DNA of 46,620 nt, taken from NCBI RefSeq assembly GCF_000308815.1, contig NZ_BAFX01000026.1, forward strand, positions 1-46,620, read 5' to 3'. Both the position numbers and the translations under genes were made by a program. The stretch's first letter is position 1. The number at the start of each line of letters is the position of its first letter. Source of the stretch: Nocardia concava NBRC 100430 (GTDB lineage Bacteria; Actinomycetota; Actinomycetes; Mycobacteriales; Mycobacteriaceae). The notes beneath the pieces are model-generated. The model did not search any database and was not told the DNA's origin. It saw nothing but the letters and a program-made list of their open reading frames with translations. Positions 35,163 to 43,770 of this stretch are shown here, one piece after another.

Positions 35163-35837
35163 CTAGTTCGCGGTGTGGTTCACCGGGCAGCCGTGGGCCA
35201 GCGGGCCGAGCAGCTTGTTGTTGTCGTAGAAGTGCTCGAGCTCGAGAATGCGCAGGTCCTCGGAGACCTTGGCAATGGTGATGCCGGTCATCTCGATGAG
35301 CTCGCCGGTGGGCTGGTGGCCCTTGTACTCACCCTCGTAGCGACCCCAGTGCCGCCACTTGAAGGCGACGGTCGGCGGGCCGGAGAGAACCTCGAGCACC
35401 TCCCAGAAGAAGCCGCCGGGGAAGGCGGTGTGGAAGATGTCGTGCGAGGACTCGAAGCTCTCGCCCTGCACGTCGTAGAAGGGGTTCTCACCGATCAGGA
35501 TGTTGTAGGAGCCGATGCGGGCGAACTCCTCGGCGTCCTGCCACTGCCCGCCGTTGACGCGGCCGCGGTAGTGCTCGGCCACCAGCGAGACCCACTTGGC
35601 CGGATCCTTCTTGTGCGAGACCTCCATCTCGAAGACCTTCACGAGCTCTTCGACGATGTGCTCCAACGAATCCGGCGCGTGCTGGGTGCTGCGCTCGACC
35701 GGGATGACTTCCTTGCTCAGGTGGTAGTCGGGGGCGCCCTCGCGCCAGTCCTCCGGCGCGGCGGCGGCGATGACGGCGTCCCGGCCCTGCAGATGCAGCG
35801 GGGTCTCGGGAGCGGATTCGGTTGCTTGGTCGGTCAT
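35163..35837 (-). CDS. SnoaL-like polyketide cyclase family protein
   Basis: The 224-residue product has the cone-shaped alpha+beta barrel pattern of SnoaL-like ester cyclase proteins: SSHDIFHTAFPGGFFWEVLE, FKWRHWGRYEGEYKGHQPTG and MTGITIAKVSEDLRILELEH. An N-terminal extension of about 60 residues precedes the domain. Proteins of this family act on polyketides or bind small molecules; many have no known substrate. ATG 35837 has GAGG at six bases. It is divergent from the DHA2 pump gene. Confidence 0.72.
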   Translation of the reverse strand: MTDQATESAPETPLHLQGRDAVIAAAAPEDWREGAPDYHLSKEVIPVERSTQHAPDSLEHIVEELVKVFEMEVSHKKDPAKWVSLVAEHYRGRVNGGQWQDAEEFARIGSYNILIGENPFYDVQGESFESSHDIFHTAFPGGFFWEVLEVLSGPPTVAFKWRHWGRYEGEYKGHQPTGELIEMTGITIAKVSEDLRILELEHFYDNNKLLGPLAHGCPVNHTAN

Positions 35838-35933
35838 TTCGTGCCTCAACTGTCCAGACCCGTTGGGGGGTCATCGATCTCAAAACGGACCGCATGACGG
35901 TAGCAGTGCCCGGCACTCATGTCGCGACAAGTA

Positions 35934-35968
35934 TTGACAGTCTCTATGAAATGGGAGACTCTCTCATT
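35934..35968. promoter_or_regulatory. Candidate -35 and TetR operator before the second DHA2 gene
   Basis: TTGACA lies at 35934-35939 with no matching -10 at standard spacing. Overlapping dyads follow: AGTCTC-N10-GAGACT (35939-35960), and a near-perfect palindrome AATGGGAGA-C-TCTCTCATT (35950-35968, one mismatch). Confidence 0.55.
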
Positions 35969-35999
35969 ATCTAGAAACTCGCAAATGATTGGACCTGTC

Positions 36000-37514
36000 A
36001 TGAAAGCTGAGGGAGTGCGCCGCTGGCTGGTGCTGGGAGCCCTGGCCGTCGCCATGCTGACCATCGGTCTCGATGTGACAGTGCTGACCGTGGCCCTGCC
36101 GACCCTCGCGGTCGACCTGCACGCCGACACCTCCGCGCTGCAGTGGTTCAGCAGCGCCTACACGCTGGCGCTGGCCGCGTTCATGCTCCCGGCGGGTGCC
36201 CTCGGCGACCGGTACGGGCGTAAGAAGTTCCTGCTCGCGGCGCTGCTGCTGTTCGGCGTCGCCTCGGCGGCGTGCGCCTTCGCCACCTCCTCCGGCGCGC
36301 TCATCGCGGGCCGCGTGGTGCTCGGCCTGGGGGCCGCGGTCATGATGCCGCTGTCGATGTCGGTGCTGCCCACGCTGTTTCCGGAGCCGGGGGAGCGGCA
36401 GCGCGCCATCACCATCTGGATCACCTCGACCGCCATCGGTCTGCCGCTCGGACCGATCGTCGGCGGCTGGTTGCTGCAGCACTACTGGTGGGGCTCGGCC
36501 TTCCTGTTGAACGTGCCGCTGGTGATCGTCGGTGCGACCGCGGTGGCCCTGCTGGTCCCGGAATCCAAGAGCGCGAACCGCTTCCGCATCGATGTGCCGG
36601 GAGCCGTGCTGTCGGCGGCCGGAATGCTGGGCATCACTTACGGTTTCATTCGCTGCGGCCAGGAGGGCTGGGGTGATCCGCTGGCCTGGACGGCCATTGC
36701 CGCCGGTGTGGTGCTGGGCGGGGCCTTCGCGCTGTGGCAGCGTCGCACCGCACACCCGCTGGTCGATCTGGGACTCTTCGGCGAGCCCGGATTCCGTTGG
36801 GGCACAGTGTTCATGGTGCTGGTCAACTTCGCGATGTTCGGCCTGTTCTTCACCATGCCGCAGTACTTCCAGGCGGTGCTCGGCGCGGACGCGCTGGGTA
36901 GCGGCCTGCGCCTGCTGCCGCTCATCGGCGGTCTGCTCATCGGTTCCCGGCTGGTCGACAAGCTGCTCCCGAAGATCGGGGTGCGCGCGGTGCTCGTCTC
37001 CGGATTCGTCCTGCTCGCCGCCGGTATCGGCATGGCCGCCATGATCACCGTGGACAGCGGCTACGGTTTCGCGGCGGGCGGCATCGTCCTGCTCGGCGTC
37101 GGAATGGGATTCGTCATGCCGTCGGCCATGGCGTACGCCATGAACGATCTCACTCCCGAGCGAGCCGGTTCCGGATCGGCGCTGCTGCAGGCGCTCCGGC
37201 AGGCGGGCGGCACGATCGGCGTCGCCATCCTGGGCACCATCCTGTCCACCCAATACCGTTCGAGCCTCGGCGATCTGAACCGCGAACCCGTCTCCGACGG
37301 CGTCAATGCCGGTGTCGGCGTGGCCCGCAAGCTCGGCGATCCGGCCGTGCTGGCCCACGTACAGAGCGCCTTCGTGGACGGCATGAGCGCCATGCTCTGG
37401 GTCTGCACCGCCATCTGCGCGGTCGCGGCGATCCTGGCCGCCTTCGTGATCCGGAGCAAGACTCCTGTCGCGACCGCCGATCTCGATACTGGACAATCGG
37501 TTCATGTCGGCTGA
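36000..37514 (+). CDS. DHA2-type MFS drug efflux transporter (second copy)
   Basis: The product (504 aa from ATG 36000) has 14 predicted spans, motif D LDVTVLTVALP, motif A GALGDRYGRKK and motif C-type TSTAIGLPLGPIVGG. It belongs to the EmrB/QacA group. A longer frame to 35919 would include the operator, so I take ATG 36000. Its stop lies 11 bp inside the downstream TetR gene, so pump and regulator are co-translated. It is not a recent duplicate of the pump at 6417. Confidence 0.88.
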   Translation: MKAEGVRRWLVLGALAVAMLTIGLDVTVLTVALPTLAVDLHADTSALQWFSSAYTLALAAFMLPAGALGDRYGRKKFLLAALLLFGVASAACAFATSSGALIAGRVVLGLGAAVMMPLSMSVLPTLFPEPGERQRAITIWITSTAIGLPLGPIVGGWLLQHYWWGSAFLLNVPLVIVGATAVALLVPESKSANRFRIDVPGAVLSAAGMLGITYGFIRCGQEGWGDPLAWTAIAAGVVLGGAFALWQRRTAHPLVDLGLFGEPGFRWGTVFMVLVNFAMFGLFFTMPQYFQAVLGADALGSGLRLLPLIGGLLIGSRLVDKLLPKIGVRAVLVSGFVLLAAGIGMAAMITVDSGYGFAAGGIVLLGVGMGFVMPSAMAYAMNDLTPERAGSGSALLQALRQAGGTIGVAILGTILSTQYRSSLGDLNREPVSDGVNAGVGVARKLGDPAVLAHVQSAFVDGMSAMLWVCTAICAVAAILAAFVIRSKTPVATADLDTGQSVHVG

Positions 37515-38124
37515 CACCGCCTCCGCGACGCCCCCGGCCCCGGCGAAGACCGGGACCGGGGGCGGCCTGCGCGAACGCAAGAAGGAACGCACCCGCCGCA
37601 CCATTCGCACCGAGGCCTTCCGCCTGTTCCGCGAACAGGGCTACACCGAGACCACGGTCGAGCAGATCGCGGCCGCCGCCGACATCTCGCCCAGCACCTT
37701 CTTCCGCTACTTCCCGTCCAAGGAACAGGTGGCGCTGGCCGACGATCTGGACCCGATGATGATCGCGGCCTTCGAGGCGCAGCCCCCGGAGCTGTCGGTC
37801 CTGGCGGCCTTCCGGCAGGCCACCATCGAGACCTTCGCGGCAATGAGCCAGGAGGAACGCGATTTCGAGAAGCAGCGGGTGGAGATCCTGTACTCGGTGC
37901 CCGAACTGCGCGGCGCGGTCGCCATGGAGTTGGAACGCAGCGTCGGCCTGATCGCGGACCTGGTCGCCAAGCGCACCGGCCGGGATCCGCACGAGTTCGA
38001 GGTGCGAGTCTTCGCCGGTGCGCTCAGCGGTGCCATGATCGGTTTCGTCGACCAGGCGGGCTCCTTCGGATCGGAACAGATCCTCCGGGTCATGGAGTTC
38101 CTGGAAGCCGGTATGCCCCTCTAA
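37504..38124 (+). CDS. TetR-family regulator, co-transcribed with the DHA2 pump
   Basis: A 206-residue TetR protein: GLRERKKERTRRTIRTEAF, TTVEQIAAAADISPSTFFRYF. It resembles the TetR at 5543-6280 in the helix-turn-helix region, but the ligand domains differ. The ATG overlaps the pump gene by 11 bp. It probably binds the palindromes at 35939-35968. Its stop overlaps the stop of the convergent phenylalanine hydroxylase gene by two bases. Confidence 0.87.
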   Translation: MSADTASATPPAPAKTGTGGGLRERKKERTRRTIRTEAFRLFREQGYTETTVEQIAAAADISPSTFFRYFPSKEQVALADDLDPMMIAAFEAQPPELSVLAAFRQATIETFAAMSQEERDFEKQRVEILYSVPELRGAVAMELERSVGLIADLVAKRTGRDPHEFEVRVFAGALSGAMIGFVDQAGSFGSEQILRVMEFLEAGMPL

Positions 38125-39011
38125 ACCGGCTTCACGCTCACCAGCCGCGCCACCGTGTCGTCGGTCATGGTCTCGAAGAAGCCGCCGACCACATCCTCGA
38201 TCTCGCTGATGGATTCGGCGCAGTACAGCACCGGCTGATAGTGCGTGATGTCGTAGACGATGGTCCCCATGGCGTGGATGTCGAGCGGCCGCAGGTCGGC
38301 CTCCCGGAATTCCTCGATCTCACCGTAGGACGACAGCAATCCCGCACCGTAGCAACGGACTTCGCCCTGCTCGCGCAGCACGCCGAACTCGAGCGAGAAC
38401 CAGAACACGTCGGCCAGGAATTTCAGCGCCCGCTCGGTCTCGATCCGCGCCACCGCCGCGCCGACCGTCTCGTACAGCGCCGCGAAGCGTGGGCTCGCCA
38501 ATTGATTGGCGTGGCCGAGGATTTCGTGAATCGCATCCGGTTCGGGGGTGTAGAGCGGCGCGGAGTGGTGCCGAATGTACTGGGTGGAATGGAAGGTCCG
38601 ATCGGCGAAGGAGCCGAAGAACTCCCGCAGCGGCACCAGCCCGGCAGCCGGGACATAGCGGAATCCGGTGAGCGGAACCAGTTTGGTGGAAACCTCGTCC
38701 AGCTGCGGAATGTGGTCGGCGGGCAGCCCCAGCCGTCCGGCCGCCTCGATCACCTCGGTGCACGCGTAGCGCTCCCGTTTGCGCGCCAATTCGGCGGAGA
38801 CGATCCGCCACACCTCCTGCTCCTCGTCGGTGTAGTCGATGTGCGGCACCGGCGCGCCCGGCCGGTAGCCGAGTGCGAGAGCGGCGATGGCATTGCGTCG
38901 AGCCCGGTAGTCGGGATCGTGCACCCCCGGATGCTCATCGCTCAGGTGCACGGTCACGTCGCCGTCGGCCCCTCGGGTGACCGGCGAATACAGCTGAGCC
39001 TCGGTGAACAT
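38121..39011 (-). CDS. phhA: Phenylalanine 4-monooxygenase (pterin-dependent)
   Basis: The 296-residue enzyme is a bacterial-type aromatic amino acid hydroxylase with no regulatory ACT domain. It converts Phe to Tyr with O2 and tetrahydropterin. The iron ligands are His162 and His167 in AIHEILGHANQL and Glu208 in FWFSLEFG. TGFRYVPAAGLVPLREFF and STQYIRHHSAPLYTPEPD are conserved neighbouring motifs. ATG 39011 is taken over a TTG at 39023. No pterin dehydratase (PhhB) gene is in the window. Confidence 0.93.
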   Translation of the reverse strand: MFTEAQLYSPVTRGADGDVTVHLSDEHPGVHDPDYRARRNAIAALALGYRPGAPVPHIDYTDEEQEVWRIVSAELARKRERYACTEVIEAAGRLGLPADHIPQLDEVSTKLVPLTGFRYVPAAGLVPLREFFGSFADRTFHSTQYIRHHSAPLYTPEPDAIHEILGHANQLASPRFAALYETVGAAVARIETERALKFLADVFWFSLEFGVLREQGEVRCYGAGLLSSYGEIEEFREADLRPLDIHAMGTIVYDITHYQPVLYCAESISEIEDVVGGFFETMTDDTVARLVSVKPV

Positions 39012-39022
39012 ACCTCGATGCA

Positions 39023-39033
39023 ATCACTGTGAT
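39023..39033. promoter_or_regulatory. Small palindrome upstream of phhA
   Basis: ATCAC-T-GTGAT, a perfect 11-bp palindrome, lies 12 bp before the phhA start. It could be a regulator half-site but is short enough to be chance. Confidence 0.25.
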
Positions 39034-39231
39034 GTGATCCAGACAACAAAGGGTGCTCGAGCTGTACAAATTGCCAAGCTGTCGCGGACCGCTCGCCGGT
39101 GCGGAGGCGCTGGCACCGAGTGCGGGTAGACAGCCCGACCGCTCGGCGGGCCCGGTGATTCGTGGTTGATCGGTTCGATTTCCGCTGATAGCGGCGCGGA
39201 TCGGAGCTTCGGCGGATTCGGGAGTTCAGCG

Positions 39232-39271
39232 TATAGTCCGAAGGGTTCCTCTGAGTCCCGAAGCGCGGCTC
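39232..39271 (+). promoter_or_regulatory. -10 and leader hairpin shared with 44541-44579
   Basis: TATAGT (39232-39237) should start an RNA near 39243. The leader then contains GAGTCCCGAAGCGCGGCTC (39253-39271), which folds as GAG/CTC plus CCG/CGG around an AAGCG loop. The same 19 bases occur in the leader of the 44636 gene, and both genes start in CGATATGG. A second hairpin, CCGT-TGTAGT-ACGG, follows in this copy only. Confidence 0.6.
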
Positions 39272-39304
39272 CTGATCCGTTGTAGTACGGGCTTGGAGGT
39301 CGAT

Positions 39305-39487
39305 ATGGTTTTCGCCCCATTGCCATCGATGTGTGCGGCGTCCGTGGCGGCGGCATTCGAGAGGTCGAAGTGCGACGGCGCGTCCCCTGCCTCGCGCACC
39401 GATTCCCGTCGCCGGTCCGGGCGTCTAAGATGGGTTTCAAAGTTACTGAATTCGTATGTGCCACAGTGTGATCGGCCAGAGCTGTGA
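39305..39487 (+). CDS. Small basic hypothetical protein, 60 aa
   Basis: ATG 39305 has GGAGG six bases upstream and a shared promoter-leader element. The product starts MVFAPLPSMCAASVAAAFER, is basic and has three Cys. I recognise no family. Codon use is weak after the first third, so it may be a decayed gene. If the leader is a real control element, the RNA rather than the peptide could be what matters. The rest of the 39034-39528 gap holds only the cheB promoter. Confidence 0.35.
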   Translation: MVFAPLPSMCAASVAAAFERSKCDGASPASRTDSRRRSGRLRWVSKLLNSYVPQCDRPEL

Positions 39488-39516
39488 GGGTCGACCATTC
39501 CCGCGACCGACCGGGA

Positions 39517-39522
39517 TAGGCT
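39517..39522 (+). promoter_or_regulatory. -10 element (TAGGCT), leaderless cheB promoter
   Basis: TAGGCT is exactly six bases before ATG 39529. No Shine-Dalgarno is visible. Confidence 0.5.
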
Positions 39523-39528
39523 GAGACG

Positions 39529-40137
39529 ATGAACGACGACCCCCGCCCCCTCCCGCCCGCCGAGGGCTACGGTGTCGTCGCGATCGCGTCGTCGGCGGGC
39601 GGCATCACCGCGCTGAGTCACCTGCTGGCCCACCTGCCATCGCGGTTCCCCGTCCCGGTACTCATCGTCCAGCACTTGGATCGGCGGCACGAGACGATCA
39701 TCGCCCACGTCCTCGGGCGTCGCTCGGCGTTGCCCGTGCAGCTGGCCGCGGCCGACACGCGGGTCGTGCCCGGCACCGTCTATATCGCGCCGCCCAACTA
39801 CCATCTGCTCGTCGGACCCGACGGCGTGCTCGCCCTGTCGAGTTCCGAACTCGTGCATTTCGTGCGCCCCTCGGCGGACCTCTTGTTCGAGTCGGTGGCC
39901 GGGGCGTACGGTCCGCGAGCCATCGCCTGCGTGCTGACGGGGTCGGGCAGCGACGGCTCGATGGGTGTCACCGCGGTCAAATCGCGAGGTGGAACGGTGA
40001 TCGTGCAGGATCCGGAGGAGGCGGAGTTCAGCGGCATGCCCGAGGCGGCGGTGAAGACCGGTGCGGTGGATTTCATTCTGCCGCTGGCGGATATCGCGGA
40101 GGTCGTCAGCGGCCTGGTCGAAGGAAGTAATACGTGA
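39529..40137 (+). CDS. cheB: CheB-type methylesterase, catalytic domain only
   Basis: The 202-residue product is the catalytic domain of CheB without a receiver domain. The triad is complete: Ser22 in IASSAGG, His49 in VQHLD and Asp142 in GSGSDGSMG. CheB removes methyl groups from glutamate side chains of receptors. Here there is no receptor, CheA or CheW gene in view. It overlaps the CheR gene by four bases (GTGA), so the two form one unit of opposing methyl chemistry. Confidence 0.92.
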   Translation: MNDDPRPLPPAEGYGVVAIASSAGGITALSHLLAHLPSRFPVPVLIVQHLDRRHETIIAHVLGRRSALPVQLAAADTRVVPGTVYIAPPNYHLLVGPDGVLALSSSELVHFVRPSADLLFESVAGAYGPRAIACVLTGSGSDGSMGVTAVKSRGGTVIVQDPEEAEFSGMPEAAVKTGAVDFILPLADIAEVVSGLVEGSNT

Positions 40138-42020
40138 CCGACTCCGATGAGCTGATGGTGGGCGAGCCTTCCGACCCGGTCGAGCAGGCCGATGACGGGC
40201 TGGAGGATCTGCTGATCTTCATCCGCGACTCCCGCGGATTCGATTTCACCGGTTACAAGCGCACTTCACTGGCCCGGCGCATTCTCAAACGGATGCACGA
40301 GGTCGGCATCCCCGACCACCTGGACTACCGCGATTACCTGGAGAGCAACGCCGACGAGTTCCGGAACCTGTTCAACACCATCCTGATCAATGTCACCAGC
40401 CTCTTCCGCGATGTCGAGGCCTGGCGGTATCTGCAGCGCGAGATCGTGCCGGAACTGGTCACGGACGCGGGCCCCGATGGTGAGATCCGGATCTGGAGCG
40501 CGGGCTGCTCGAGCGGGGAGGAGGCATACTCGCTGGCGATCGCGTTCGCCGAGGTGCTCGGGATCGACGACTGCGTGAAACGGGTCAAGATCTACGGCAC
40601 CGATGTCGACGAGGAAGCGCTGCGCGAAGCCCGGTCGGGCCTGTACAGCGCGAAGGCGCTCGAACCGCTCTCACCGGAGCTGCGCGGGCGCTACTTCGAG
40701 CCCAACGGCGACAAGTTCCTTTTCCGGTCCGACCTGCGCCGCCGCGTGATCTTCGGCCGCCACGACATCACCCGCGACGCGCCGATCTCCCGGCTCGATC
40801 TGCTGGTCTGCCGGAATACGTTGATGTACTTCAATGTCGAGGCGCAGGCTCAGATCATCGATCGTTTCCATTTCGCGGTGCGCCCGGGCGGGTTCCTGTT
40901 CCTCGGCAAGGCCGAGATGCTGCTGTCCGACGGTGAGCGCTTCGAGGTCGCCGATATGCGCCAGCGCATCTTCCGCCGCCGTATCGGCGACGCCGTCGCG
41001 CCCGCCCAGCAGATCGCACCGCGGCTGGATGTGGGGCTCGGCCAGGAAGTGCAGGGGTTCGTCAAGCGCCGCCAACTGAGCGAACTCGCCTTGGAGACCG
41101 CGCCTCTCGCCGTCCTCGGCGTGGACACCGAGGCCAGGGTGTCCGTCATCAACGCCCAGATGCGGAACCTATTCGGCTTGAGCACGCACGATGTGGGCAG
41201 GCCGTTGCGTGATCTGGAAATTTCTTACCGACCGGTCGAATTGCGATCGGTCATCGAACAGGCCGTCGGCGAGCGGCGCACCATTCGCCTGACATCGGTG
41301 GAACGGCGTCTCGGGCCGGAGGACACCCAGTACTTCGATGTGCAGGTGCAACCGCTCTGGGCGCAGGAGCATGTCGCCGTCGGCGTGGTGGTCACCTTCG
41401 TCGACACCACCGTGGCGACCCGGCTGGCCCTGGAGGTGAAGGTAAAACGCGAGGAGCTGGAAACCGCCTACGAGGAACTGCAATCCACCAACGAGGAACT
41501 CGAGACCACCAACGAGGAACTGCAATCCAGCATCGAGGAACTCGAGACCACCAACGAGGAACTGCAATCCACCAACGAGGAACTCGAGACCACCAACGAG
41601 GAACTGCAATCCGGCAACGAGGAACTCGAGACCATGAACGAGGAGCTGCGCATCCGCAGCGCCGAGCTGGACGAGACGCGCATGTTCCTGGAAGGCATCC
41701 TGGCCAGCATCGACGCCGGCATCGTGGTGCTCGACGGCGATCTGCGGGTGCGCAGCTGGAATCGCGGGGCCGAGGAGCTGTGGGGGCTGCGTGCCGACGA
41801 AGTCCGCCAGAAGTACTTCTTCACACTGGATTTCGGCCTGCCCACCGATGGCCTGCACGACGTCGTCGCCGCCTGCCTCAAGACCGGGGAACGAGCCGGG
41901 CCGCTCGTGACGCCATCGGTCAACCGCATCGGCCGATCGATCGTGTGCGCCGTGACGTGCACGCCGCTGGACGGCGTGCGCGACGGCGTGGTGCTGCTGA
42001 TGGAGGACGCAGGATCGTAA
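40134..42020 (+). CDS. cheR: CheR methyltransferase with PAS domains and Glu-rich coiled coil
   Basis: The 628-residue protein has a CheR domain (about 20-285) with the SAM motif IWSAGCSSGEEAYSLAIAF, GTDVDEEALREAR, and LDLLVCRNTLMYFN near its end. A PAS-like domain follows at about 315-430, a coiled coil at 430-520 made of repeated EELQSTNEELETTN units, and a second PAS-like domain at 530-625. Many bacteria have CheB-CheR-PAS fusions ending in a histidine kinase; here CheB is separate and no kinase domain is present. It is probably a sensor methyltransferase feeding the ANTAR proteins downstream. That role is inferred. Confidence 0.92.
   Translation: MTDSDELMVGEPSDPVEQADDGLEDLLIFIRDSRGFDFTGYKRTSLARRILKRMHEVGIPDHLDYRDYLESNADEFRNLFNTILINVTSLFRDVEAWRYLQREIVPELVTDAGPDGEIRIWSAGCSSGEEAYSLAIAFAEVLGIDDCVKRVKIYGTDVDEEALREARSGLYSAKALEPLSPELRGRYFEPNGDKFLFRSDLRRRVIFGRHDITRDAPISRLDLLVCRNTLMYFNVEAQAQIIDRFHFAVRPGGFLFLGKAEMLLSDGERFEVADMRQRIFRRRIGDAVAPAQQIAPRLDVGLGQEVQGFVKRRQLSELALETAPLAVLGVDTEARVSVINAQMRNLFGLSTHDVGRPLRDLEISYRPVELRSVIEQAVGERRTIRLTSVERRLGPEDTQYFDVQVQPLWAQEHVAVGVVVTFVDTTVATRLALEVKVKREELETAYEELQSTNEELETTNEELQSSIEELETTNEELQSTNEELETTNEELQSGNEELETMNEELRIRSAELDETRMFLEGILASIDAGIVVLDGDLRVRSWNRGAEELWGLRADEVRQKYFFTLDFGLPTDGLHDVVAACLKTGERAGPLVTPSVNRIGRSIVCAVTCTPLDGVRDGVVLLMEDAGS
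41472..41639 (+). repeat. Four 42-bp tandem repeats inside cheR
   Basis: GAGGAACTGCAATCC recurs at 41472, 41514, 41556 and 41598, exactly 42 bp apart. Each unit encodes 14 residues (EELQSTNEELETTN and variants), two heptads of the coiled coil. Near-identity at the DNA level suggests recent expansion or copying between units. Confidence 0.9.
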
Positions 42021-42063
42021 TCGGCTGCGGCACAGGAATTTGACGCGCCTCGAACGACGTCCC

Positions 42064-42069
42064 TAGAAT
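42064..42069 (+). promoter_or_regulatory. -10 element (TAGAAT), leaderless ANTAR promoter
   Basis: TAGAAT is exactly six bases before ATG 42076. An own promoter here would separate the ANTAR genes from the che genes. Confidence 0.5.
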
Positions 42070-42075
42070 TTCCAG

Positions 42076-42960
42076 ATGCTGTCGGCGGAAATCCGCGATC
42101 TGATCACAGCAGAGCTGCGTGAATACCATCGCGAACTGAGTAGCGCCGCGCGAGCGGCGGCCCTCGCCGAGAAGTACGAGCGGGAATTCGAACGCCGACC
42201 CGAATCGATGCGGCCCTTCCGTGAGCGCATGGCGGCTCTGAACCGCAGAATGGAGCACCGGCACCGCGCCTGCGCCCAGCTGCACCGGTCCTACGCCCTG
42301 CGATTGCGGCGCTGGGCCGAGCAGGGCACGCCGGAGCCGCGGCCGGGCTTCATGACCGCGGTCGCCGAGGAACTGCGGATGGATAGCGCGGTGATCACCC
42401 TGTTCGACGACGACCTGCACGAGCTGCTCGTCATCTGCTCCGATGCCACCGCGCGAGCGGCGCACGATCTCGAGGAGGTGGTCGGCACCGGTCCGGCGCG
42501 CGACATCGCCCTCGGTGGCAACGGCCTGCTGGTGTCCGGATGCGGACTCGTCGAACGCTGGCCCGAATTCGGTTCGGCCGCAGTTGATCTCGGTATCCGT
42601 ACCTTGGTGGCCGTCGCCTTGCGCGCCGAATCGCGGCGGATCGGCGCGCTGTGCGCATTCTCACCGCAGACCGTCTCGGCCACCGAGACCGTGGCCATCG
42701 CGGACAGCGTGGCCGATGCGCTGGCCAATGTCGTCCTGCTGACCGCTGCCGTAAGCACCCGGAACACGGTGCGCGGGGCGCTGTTCGATGACGCCGATTT
42801 CCGCACCGAGGTACATCGGGCGGTGGGTGTGGTCGCGGTGCAGTGCGCGTGTGACTCGGAGACGGCGCTGACCCTGCTGCGAGCCCGCGCATTCGCGGAG
42901 AGCGTGCCGTTGACCCACATCGCACGGCAGGTGCTGGAGGGGACGTGCCGCTTGTGCTGA
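42076..42960 (+). CDS. GAF-ANTAR protein 1
   Basis: The 294-residue protein has an N-terminal helical, Arg/Glu-rich stretch (1-85) found in neither of the next two proteins. A GAF-type sensor domain follows at about 90-230, then an ANTAR domain at about 240-292 (VHRAVGVVAVQCACDSETAL). ANTAR domains bind paired hairpins in leader RNA and prevent termination. It overlaps the next gene by 16 bp. It may sense stress or redox; GAF ligands cannot be read from sequence. Confidence 0.85.
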   Translation: MLSAEIRDLITAELREYHRELSSAARAAALAEKYEREFERRPESMRPFRERMAALNRRMEHRHRACAQLHRSYALRLRRWAEQGTPEPRPGFMTAVAEELRMDSAVITLFDDDLHELLVICSDATARAAHDLEEVVGTGPARDIALGGNGLLVSGCGLVERWPEFGSAAVDLGIRTLVAVALRAESRRIGALCAFSPQTVSATETVAIADSVADALANVVLLTAAVSTRNTVRGALFDDADFRTEVHRAVGVVAVQCACDSETALTLLRARAFAESVPLTHIARQVLEGTCRLC

Positions 42961-43733
42961 ACACGAGACACGCCGCATCCGAGAGTGCGAAAGACGGTGC
43001 ACCACTGGAATTCAGCGCGGGTTTGGTCAATGTGACGATGCGCCTGCTGGCCACCGGCGAAGACATCGGCGAGTCGTTGCGCGACGCCTGCGACATCATC
43101 TCGGCAATGCTGCCGGGCCGACCGGCGGCTAGTGTGCTGATCGCGATGGACGGTGCCGCGGCCGCCGGGGCCACGATCGGTGCGCAAGCCTTGGTGCGAG
43201 CCGAAGTTCGCCTGCGGAGCGGCCCGAGCCTGCAGGCGCTGGCACGGAAGCAGTCCATCTCGGTGCCGGACCTCACGGACGAGATCAGGTGGGGCGGCTA
43301 TCCCGCCCTCGCACTCCGCGGCGGCATCCGTTCCCTCGCCGCCGAACCGGTGGTCACCGCGGCCGGGTCCATCGGCGCCTTGTGCCTGTACTCGAGTCGG
43401 CCGCACGACTTCGGCCCGTCGATCGGGCAGGCCGTCTCCCTGCTCGGGGCACATCTCGGTGTGGTGCTGCCGGTACGCCTCGAGGCCCTGCATGCCATCG
43501 CGCTGGCGGACCAGCTGCGTCAATCGCTGAAGACGCGCGGGGTGATCGACCGCGCGCTGGGAATTCTCATGGCCGACAACCGCTATGACCGTGAGCAGGC
43601 GTTCGCGATCCTGCGGGCGGCCTCGCAGCATCGCAATATGAAGCTGGCCGCGGTAGCGGCGGAACTGATCCGCACCACGACCGGGACCATCATCCCCCGG
43701 CTCGGCATGGACGCCGAGCCATCCTCGGAATAG
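42945..43733 (+). CDS. GAF-ANTAR protein 2
   Basis: The 262-residue protein has a GAF domain (about 20-180) with RSGPSLQALARKQSISVPD and GIRSLAAEPVVTAAGSIGAL, and a C-terminal ANTAR domain (about 190-245) with GVIDRALGILMADNRYDREQ. GTG 42945 has GGAGGGG before it and overlaps the previous gene, so the two are coupled. It has the canonical 'ID.A.GIL' start of ANTAR, better conserved than in protein 1. Confidence 0.88.
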   Translation: MPLVLNTRHAASESAKDGAPLEFSAGLVNVTMRLLATGEDIGESLRDACDIISAMLPGRPAASVLIAMDGAAAAGATIGAQALVRAEVRLRSGPSLQALARKQSISVPDLTDEIRWGGYPALALRGGIRSLAAEPVVTAAGSIGALCLYSSRPHDFGPSIGQAVSLLGAHLGVVLPVRLEALHAIALADQLRQSLKTRGVIDRALGILMADNRYDREQAFAILRAASQHRNMKLAAVAAELIRTTTGTIIPRLGMDAEPSSE

Positions 43734-43770
43734 GCTTCCGGCAGAAGAACCGCGATCGGTGGTGTGCGCC

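Noticed and set aside
35967..37610. Minus-strand frame of 547 codons opposite the second DHA2 pump
   Set aside because: Same antisense artefact, with long runs of Arg, His, Gln and Asp. The opposite strand has a complete transporter.
39226..39858. Minus-strand frame of 210 codons overlapping cheB
   Set aside because: It runs antisense to the catalytic motifs of cheB and across the promoter-leader element, with no domain.
41472..41639. Regular repeats resembling a CRISPR array
   Set aside because: Units are contiguous with no unique spacers and encode coiled-coil heptads in frame inside cheR.
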